A DNA stretch of 14,082 nt from Acidimicrobiia bacterium. GTDB lineage: Bacteria; Actinomycetota; Acidimicrobiia; Acidimicrobiales; Aldehydirespiratoraceae. This document shows positions 6,468 to 11,271 of this stretch, piece by piece. The notes beneath the pieces were generated by a model, which had not been told where the DNA came from, did no database searches, and was given only the letters and a program-made list of their open reading frames with translations. The stretch covers positions 1 through 14,082 of the forward strand of contig JAJDZO010000099.1 in assembly GCA_022824605.1 (NCBI GenBank). Reading direction: 5' to 3'. Position 1 is the first letter of the stretch. Every line of letters begins with the position of its first letter. The position numbers and the translations under genes were made by a program.

Positions 6468-7613
6468 TCAGTCGAGCCGGAAGCGGGCGGTCTGCATGTA
6501 CTGGATGGGCCACTCGTCCTTGGTGTACTCGTGGTAGGCGGTCACGATCGTGCCGTCGTCGAGCTGCACCACGGTCGGGTAGCCGATGTGCCAGTACTGC
6601 GGGTGGACCTCGGGGCCGGGCGCATGGCAACCGGCGATGATGAACTCGTCGGCTGGATCCCAGTTGATGCCGTCCTCCGACGTGCAGCCCCGCACGTCCA
6701 TCGGGAAGGCCCGGTAGCTGTACACGCTCAGCACCCGGCCGTCCTGGAGCTGGATCATGTCGGCCGGGTAGCCCCACAGCCGGGTCCGCTGGGGTGGGGC
6801 CCAGGTCACGCCGTCGTCGTCGGAGTGGGTCACCCACTGGTAGTCGTAGCGGGCCGGCCGGAACAGCACCCGGATCATCGACACCAGCCGGCCGTTGGAC
6901 ATGCGGGTCAGCGACGGCTCCTGGAAGTTGATGATCGAGGCCGGGTCGAAGGCCATCGTCCCCCAGTGGTGCCAGTTGTTCCCGCCGTCGTCGGAACGCA
7001 GCAGGAAGCAGCGCGACGGCTCCCAGTTGACGCCGCCGCCGAGGATGTAGCCGTCGGGGCTGAGGGTGCCCTCCAGGGGCATCAGCAGGCCGCCGTCGGG
7101 CAGCTCCACCACATGGCCGGATCCGGTGCCGCCGGCCAGGCATACCGCCGTGCCCGAGTCGGCGATCGGGTAGGTGCTGACCGGGATCGGACCGTTCCAC
7201 GTGTCGCCGTTGTCGGTGGACTTGTAGACCGCATAGCCGGTCTGGTGGGGCCGTACGTAGCCCATGGCCTGCTCGTCGATGCGGTTGGCGATAGCACCGG
7301 GGGCGTTGATGAAGCCGCAGATGCGGGTGTGCATGATGATGGTGCCGTCACTGATCTGGGCGAAGGCGCAGTCCCAGTTGCCGGTGTGCTCGGTGTAGTC
7401 CTCCACCACCACCCGGGTGCTCGGATCCCAGCTCCTGCCGCCGTCGGAGGACTTGATCAGGCACGACCGGCCGGTGTCGGCGTGCATCGGTCCCCGCTCC
7501 TCGTTGTAGCCCAGCAGCAGCTCGCCGTTCTGGAGCTTGACGATGCTGCCCTGGTTGCAGCAGCGGTCGGGATCGATGTAGGCGTCGACTACTTCGGCGT
7601 CCACTCTGCGCAT
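6468..7613 (-). CDS. Sialidase/neuraminidase-fold (BNR/Asp-box) protein, probably cytoplasmic glycosidase
   Basis: A 381-residue six-bladed propeller protein of the sialidase superfamily. Asp boxes (SxDxGxxW) recur at SSDGGRSW (55-62), STDNGDTW (132-139), SDDGGNNW (207-214), SDDDGVTW (264-271) and the shortened SEDGINW (312-318). Each is followed in the usual rhythm by segments such as QEPSLTRMSNGRL and YPTVVQLDDGTIV. The family includes exo-sialidases and related glycosidases. No signal peptide or membrane segment precedes the fold, so the enzyme probably acts inside the cell on an imported oligosaccharide. ATG 7613 is chosen because AGGAGG (7622-7627) lies seven bases upstream; the frame continues to 7817, but that stretch is low-complexity Arg/Ala sequence. 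It is the first gene of a three-gene minus-strand operon. Sialic acid specificity is unproven: an FRIP motif is not evident, although R1 and other arginines could serve. Confidence 0.88.
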   Translation of the reverse strand: MRRVDAEVVDAYIDPDRCCNQGSIVKLQNGELLLGYNEERGPMHADTGRSCLIKSSDGGRSWDPSTRVVVEDYTEHTGNWDCAFAQISDGTIIMHTRICGFINAPGAIANRIDEQAMGYVRPHQTGYAVYKSTDNGDTWNGPIPVSTYPIADSGTAVCLAGGTGSGHVVELPDGGLLMPLEGTLSPDGYILGGGVNWEPSRCFLLRSDDGGNNWHHWGTMAFDPASIINFQEPSLTRMSNGRLVSMIRVLFRPARYDYQWVTHSDDDGVTWAPPQRTRLWGYPADMIQLQDGRVLSVYSYRAFPMDVRGCTSEDGINWDPADEFIIAGCHAPGPEVHPQYWHIGYPTVVQLDDGTIVTAYHEYTKDEWPIQYMQTARFRLD

Positions 7614-7795
7614 GGTGATGCCTCCTGTGGCCGTAATGGGGAGTGCGGCGACGGATGCATACCACATACATGACGGCGGAGCCAACGGCGCCAACCGCGA
7701 AGTTTCAGCCCTGCTTTCTGGGCTCTCGGCCCGCGGCCTGGCTCGGGAATTCGCAGGTTCCGCTCGCTCATCCGCTCGGCCTCTAGGGTTACGCG
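7614..7795. promoter_or_regulatory. Divergent promoter region between the sialidase-fold operon and the MscS gene
   Basis: These 182 bases hold the control signals of two divergent units. On the plus strand TAGGGT (7784-7789) lies exactly six bases before ATG 7796, the same leaderless spacing as at the antitoxin gene. On the minus strand AGGAGG (7622-7627) is the ribosome site of the sialidase-fold gene. ATGCAT-ACCAC-ATACAT (7655-7671) is an imperfect palindrome placed where a repressor could bind the operon promoter. AGCCC (7707-7711) and GGGCT (7720-7724) form a further small inverted repeat. No convincing -35 box was found on either strand. Confidence 0.45.
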
Positions 7796-8896
7796 ATGCT
7801 CCTTCTTGCTCAAGCATCCACCGACTCGGGACTGGCCGACGCCTGCGGCGAATCCAACCGCGGCTTCGTCTGCGAGCGGGTCTACGACTGGACCGGCAAC
7901 GACGGGTTCGCCACCGCGGCCGCCTGGTTCCTCGACCGGCCCATCCGCATCGCGCTGATCCTGGTGGTGGCCTGGATCATGGCCCGCGTCGCCAAGCGGG
8001 CGATTGTGCGCTTCACCAAGCGGATCGCGGCCGCGCCGGGCAGCTCTCGGCTGCAGAAGCTGCGCGAGAAGGGCCCCGGCCGGGCGCTGATCGACGAGGC
8101 GGCGCGCTCACGGGCCGAAGCCCGGGCCGAGACGCTGGGCCATGTGCTTCGCAGCGTGGCCGTGGCCTCGATCTGGGGGTTCACGGCACTGATCATCCTG
8201 GGCGAGATCGGCGTGAATCTCGGCCCGCTGATCGCGGGGGCGGGAATCGGCGGTGTGGCGTTGGGCTTCGGCGCCCAGTCGATCGTGAAGGACTTCCTGT
8301 CGGGGCTGTTCATGCTGGTCGAGGACCACTACGGGGTGGGCGACTGGGTCGATCTCGGATATGCGTCGGGCACCGTCGAGGAGGTGTCGCTGCGCTCCAC
8401 CACCATCCGCGACATCAAGGGCACGGTGTGGCACGTCCCCAATGGCGAGATCGCCCGGGTGGGCAACTACTCGCAGCTGTGGTCCAAGGCCGTGGTCGAC
8501 GTCGAGGTGTCCTACGGCACCGATGCGCGCCTGGCGATGGGCATCATGCAGAAGGTGGCCGACGACCTCTGGAACGACCCGGAGTGGGGCGGCGACGAGC
8601 TCTCGGAGGCGCCGACGGTCTTCGGAATCCAGAGCCTGGGCGCGTCGGGCATCGGCCTCCGGTTGGCGGTCAAGACCGAACCGTCACTGCAGTGGTCGGT
8701 GGAGCGCGAGATCCGCCTGCGCGTCAAGGAGGCCTTCGACGCGGCCGGCATCGAGATCCCGTTCCCGCAGCAGACCACCTGGCTCCGCGACGACAGCGGG
8801 TTCTCCGCCACCACGCTCTCAACCGCCGAGCAGGAGGCCTTCCGGTCGCTCTACGAGGAGCAGCACTCTCCGACGACCGGAGAGGACTTCGAATAG
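7796..8896 (+). CDS. MscS-family mechanosensitive ion channel protein
   Basis: A 366-residue small-conductance mechanosensitive channel subunit, expected to form a membrane heptamer that opens under tension to release osmolytes. Three membrane segments are visible: about 50-66 (IRIALILVVAWIMARVA), 118-138, and the pore helix TM3 at about 143-175, with the glycine/alanine-rich GAGIGGVALGFGAQSIVKDF that packs the pore. The beta domain follows (VGDWVDLG, then GTVEEVSLRSTTIRD and VWHVPNGEI), then an alpha/beta C-terminal domain. A charged stretch of about 45 residues (68-115) separates TM1 from TM2. ATG 7796 has no ribosome site; TAGGGT six bases upstream suggests a leaderless transcript. It is transcribed away from the sialidase-fold operon and converges with the methyltransferase gene, so it is probably a single-gene housekeeping unit unrelated to the catabolic genes. 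Confidence 0.93.
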   Translation: MLLLAQASTDSGLADACGESNRGFVCERVYDWTGNDGFATAAAWFLDRPIRIALILVVAWIMARVAKRAIVRFTKRIAAAPGSSRLQKLREKGPGRALIDEAARSRAEARAETLGHVLRSVAVASIWGFTALIILGEIGVNLGPLIAGAGIGGVALGFGAQSIVKDFLSGLFMLVEDHYGVGDWVDLGYASGTVEEVSLRSTTIRDIKGTVWHVPNGEIARVGNYSQLWSKAVVDVEVSYGTDARLAMGIMQKVADDLWNDPEWGGDELSEAPTVFGIQSLGASGIGLRLAVKTEPSLQWSVEREIRLRVKEAFDAAGIEIPFPQQTTWLRDDSGFSATTLSTAEQEAFRSLYEEQHSPTTGEDFE

Positions 8897-8932
8897 AGCC
8901 TGTAGCCGCTTCTTGACGGCCCCGTCTGGGTC

Positions 8933-8949
8933 GCCGCGGGGATCGCGGC
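8933..8949. terminator. GC hairpin between convergent genes, possible terminator
   Basis: GCCGCG (8933-8938) pairs perfectly with CGCGGC (8944-8949) around a five-base loop in the 60-base gap between the MscS stop and the methyltransferase stop. There is no T-tract on either side, so it would be a non-canonical terminator at best. Confidence 0.3.
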
Positions 8950-8956
8950 CGGCCGG

Positions 8957-9619
8957 TCAGGCGCGGCGGCGAGAGATCATCGACAGACCGTCGCCCACCG
9001 GCAGCAGGGCAACGCGCATCCGCTCGTCGGCGACGACATGGGCGTTGAAGGCCCGCAACTGCTCGGTGGTGGTGTCGGTGCGGCCGGGGTCGGCCACATG
9101 GCCGTCCCACAGCGTGTTGTCCACCAGGATCACCCCGCGGCTCGACAGACGCCGAACCAACTCCTCGTAGTAGGCGATGTAGGACGCCTTGTCGGCGTCG
9201 ATGAAGGCAAGGTCGACGGCCGGTTCCTCGGGCAGCGAGCGCAGCGTGTCGAGCGCCGGCGCGATGCGCAGGTCGATGCGGTCGCTCACCCCGGCGCGCT
9301 TCCAATGCTCTCGGGCGATGGCTGTCCACTCCTCGGATATGTCGCAGCACAGCAGCCGTCCGCCGGGCGGGAGCGCTTTGGCCACGGCCAGGGCCGAATA
9401 GCCGGTGAACGTGCCCACCTCCACCGCGAACCGCGGCTCCAGCAGGGTGGTGAGCATCGTCATGAGGGCGCCCTGCGCAGAGCTGATCTGCATGATGCTG
9501 GCGTCGCCGAGAGCGGCCGTGGCCTCGATCAGATCACGTTGCACCTCATCGGGCCCAGTGGAATGGGCCTGGATGTAGGCGTCTAGCGCGTCGTCGAGAA
9601 ACTCCGAGCGGAAGCTCAT
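8957..9619 (-). CDS. Class I SAM-dependent O-methyltransferase (caffeoyl-CoA OMT-like family)
   Basis: A 220-residue methyltransferase of the cation-dependent O-methyltransferase group, which transfers a methyl from S-adenosylmethionine to a catechol-type hydroxyl. The SAM site is AVEVGTFTGYSALA (65-78), with acidic D93 at the end of the second strand (LLCCDIS). The divalent metal site is formed by D141 (AFIDADK), D167 and N168 (ILVDNTLWDG), all present. Length and motif order are typical for bacterial members. ATG 9619 starts the conserved N-terminal helices; no clear ribosome site precedes it, and TACCAT (9628-9633 on this strand) ends eight bases upstream, hinting at a very short or absent leader. 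It stands alone, convergent with the channel gene and divergent from the small membrane protein gene. The physiological substrate is unknown, as is usual for bacterial homologues. Confidence 0.92.
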   Translation of the reverse strand: MSFRSEFLDDALDAYIQAHSTGPDEVQRDLIEATAALGDASIMQISSAQGALMTMLTTLLEPRFAVEVGTFTGYSALAVAKALPPGGRLLCCDISEEWTAIAREHWKRAGVSDRIDLRIAPALDTLRSLPEEPAVDLAFIDADKASYIAYYEELVRRLSSRGVILVDNTLWDGHVADPGRTDTTTEQLRAFNAHVVADERMRVALLPVGDGLSMISRRRA

Positions 9620-9832
9620 GTCCGGCGATGGTACCGGCCCGGTCCGGCCCCGGAGCGACGCCGGTCGTGCGGCTGCCGGTCGGTCCCGCGGGACGAGCGG
9701 TCCGTCCCATACCGGGTGAGCTCAAGCTGCGATCGGGTAGCACGCAAGAAGTCATCTGATATGTTCAAAACAGACCAGTATCGCGACCCAGTGGTTCGGG
9801 CGCCTGATATTCGCTCATGCAGGAGGAGCATC
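9620..9832. promoter_or_regulatory. Divergent intergenic region with overlapping inverted repeats
   Basis: This 213-base spacer separates the methyltransferase gene and the small membrane protein gene. It contains the perfect 12-base palindrome GTCCCGCGGGAC (9683-9694) overlapping a second inverted repeat, GGGACG (9690-9695) with CGTCCC (9703-9708). The two structures are mutually exclusive as hairpins, or could be adjacent protein sites. Base composition falls toward AT at about 9750-9815, where the rightward promoter probably lies, but no clear -35/-10 pair was found. AGGAGGAG (9821-9828) is the ribosome site of the gene at 9833. Confidence 0.4.
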
Positions 9833-10201
9833 ATGGCGCCGTTCGTGATGACCGCGGAATTCGTGTTCTTTGGATTGACGATGTTCAATCTGGGGCTGAT
9901 CGCCCCGTGGGTCAGGAACAAGTGGTACCGGCGGCGGATGCAGCGCGAGCGCGCCCGTCGGGGTTCGGGAAGGGCCGTCACCCGCGACGACATCCGTGAG
10001 GAACTCTGCCGTGATCCGGTGGCCATCGACATGTTCATGGACGACGACACGCCCGACGACGTGCAGCGGTACCTGTACCTGGAAGCCGAGCGCAGGGCGA
10101 TCCTGCGCAAGCGCAGACAGCTCGCCGACAACGAGAACGACTTCTTCGCCCCGCCGCGCCGCCGCGGACCCGATCCGGGCTTCAGCGGCTGTCGCAGCTA
10201 G
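9833..10201 (+). CDS. Small single-pass membrane protein of unknown function
   Basis: A 122-residue protein I do not recognise. Residues 1-27 form one hydrophobic helix (MAPFVMTAEFVFFGLTMFNL, then GLIAPWV). A strongly basic stretch follows (RNKWYRRRMQRERARR), which by the positive-inside rule would place the remainder in the cytoplasm. The soluble part has an acidic patch (MFMDDDTPDDV, 68-78), a charged helix (YLYLEAERRAILRKRRQLADNEND) and a Pro/Arg tail. ATG 9833 is chosen because AGGAGG (9821-9826) lies six bases upstream, among the best ribosome sites in the window, although the open frame extends to 9716. Translation is therefore likely real. The gene is separated by 55 bases from the oxidoreductase on the same strand. 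It could be a membrane anchor or adaptor; no function is assigned. Confidence 0.75.
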   Translation: MAPFVMTAEFVFFGLTMFNLGLIAPWVRNKWYRRRMQRERARRGSGRAVTRDDIREELCRDPVAIDMFMDDDTPDDVQRYLYLEAERRAILRKRRQLADNENDFFAPPRRRGPDPGFSGCRS

Positions 10202-10256
10202 ACGCCGGCGGGGCTGCCGTCCACGACGGACCGCAGCGTCGTAGCATCGGGTGACG

Positions 10257-11210
10257 ATGGCTGCGATCACACCGCCGGGCGCCTGGACCTACGGCATGGT
10301 GCTGCCGGTCCACACGCTCACCGTCACGCTGGCCGACCCCTGGGAGCACACCGCCACCGTCGAGGATCTGGTGGCCGTCGCCCGCAAGGCCGAGGCGACC
10401 GGCCACCACTTCGTGGGGGTGACCGACCACATCGCCATACCCGACAACGACTACGCCGCTCACATGAGCACGATCTGGTACGACACGGTGGCCACGCTGT
10501 CGTATCTGGCTGCCTGCACCTCCACGGTGAATCTGGCCTCGGCGGTGTGGATCGCCCCTTACCGGCATCCGCTGCAGACGGCCAAGTCGTTCGCCACGCT
10601 CGATCACCTCTCAGGCGGTCGGGCCATCCTCGGTGTGGGTGCCGGCCATGTGGAGGCCGAGTTCGACGCGCTGGGCGTGGACTTCGCCGCCAGGGGCCGG
10701 CTGCTCGACGAGACCCTGGAGGCGGTGAGAGGAGCGTTCGCGGGCACCTACGTGAGCCACTCCGGCGAAGCCTTCAGCTACGCCGATGTCGGGGTGGGCC
10801 CTGCGCCGGTGAGGGAACTGCCCATCTGGGTGGGAGGCAGCGGCCGGGCCGCCTGGCGAAGAACCGGCCGCCTCGGCGACGGCTACGTGCCCATGGGCAA
10901 CCCGGTGTCGCAGTACGGCGAGATCATCGACACCATCCACGCGGCCGCCGCCGCGGCGGGCCGCGAGGAGGCCCGCTTCGACGTGGGCTTCATGCCGCCG
11001 TGGTGCTACCTGCCGGCCGACACCGCCCCCGAGGGGCTGCCCCCGGTGATGGCGTGCGGAGTGGAGCCGCTGGCCGACAGCATCCGCGCGGGTCGGGCCG
11101 CGGGAGCCAACTCGTTCCACCTCAAGTTCCGGGCCCGCACCGTCGAGGAGTACCTCGAGCAGTTCGACATCTTCGCCGAGTCGGTCGTCCCCTTGGTGAA
11201 CGAGCACTGA
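10257..11210 (+). CDS. LLM class F420-dependent oxidoreductase
   Basis: A 317-residue TIM-barrel enzyme of the luciferase-like monooxygenase superfamily, in the group that usually uses coenzyme F420 in actinobacteria. Landmarks are GVTDHIAIP (54-62), the family signature running from YRHPLQTAKSFATLDHLSGG (102-121) through GRAILGVGAGHVEAEF (121-136), a conserved RGRLLDETLEAVR helix (146-158), and PIWVGGSGRAAWRRTGRLGDGY (189-210 in part). Most such enzymes transfer hydride to or from an alcohol, enone or aldehyde; the substrate is unknown. Two starts are close: GTG 10251 and ATG 10257. TAGCAT (10242-10247) places the predicted transcript start near 10254, so ATG 10257 is preferred. There is no ribosome site of note. 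FMN use cannot be excluded. It stands between the small membrane protein gene and the protease gene without evident functional linkage. Confidence 0.9.
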   Translation: MAAITPPGAWTYGMVLPVHTLTVTLADPWEHTATVEDLVAVARKAEATGHHFVGVTDHIAIPDNDYAAHMSTIWYDTVATLSYLAACTSTVNLASAVWIAPYRHPLQTAKSFATLDHLSGGRAILGVGAGHVEAEFDALGVDFAARGRLLDETLEAVRGAFAGTYVSHSGEAFSYADVGVGPAPVRELPIWVGGSGRAAWRRTGRLGDGYVPMGNPVSQYGEIIDTIHAAAAAAGREEARFDVGFMPPWCYLPADTAPEGLPPVMACGVEPLADSIRAGRAAGANSFHLKFRARTVEEYLEQFDIFAESVVPLVNEH

Positions 11211-11271
11211 CGAAGAAATAACGGCTAGTGACGAAAAGTGCTACTCTCGGCGCGCCGGGGAGGAACACCAG

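Noticed and set aside
5537..6640. A 367-codon plus-strand frame opposite the 2-hydroxyacid dehydrogenase
   Set aside because: It is the complement of a gene with complete Rossmann and catalytic motifs, and it crosses into the sialidase-fold gene.
7612..8916. A 434-codon plus-strand frame overlapping the MscS gene in another frame
   Set aside because: The overlapping frame encodes an unmistakable MscS protein; this one gives an Arg/Gly-rich product typical of a shifted frame.
9716..9832. N-terminal extension of the small membrane protein by 39 codons
   Set aside because: The strong AGGAGG before ATG 9833 and the hydrophobic helix beginning there favour the shorter start; the extension is Arg/Ser-rich without features.
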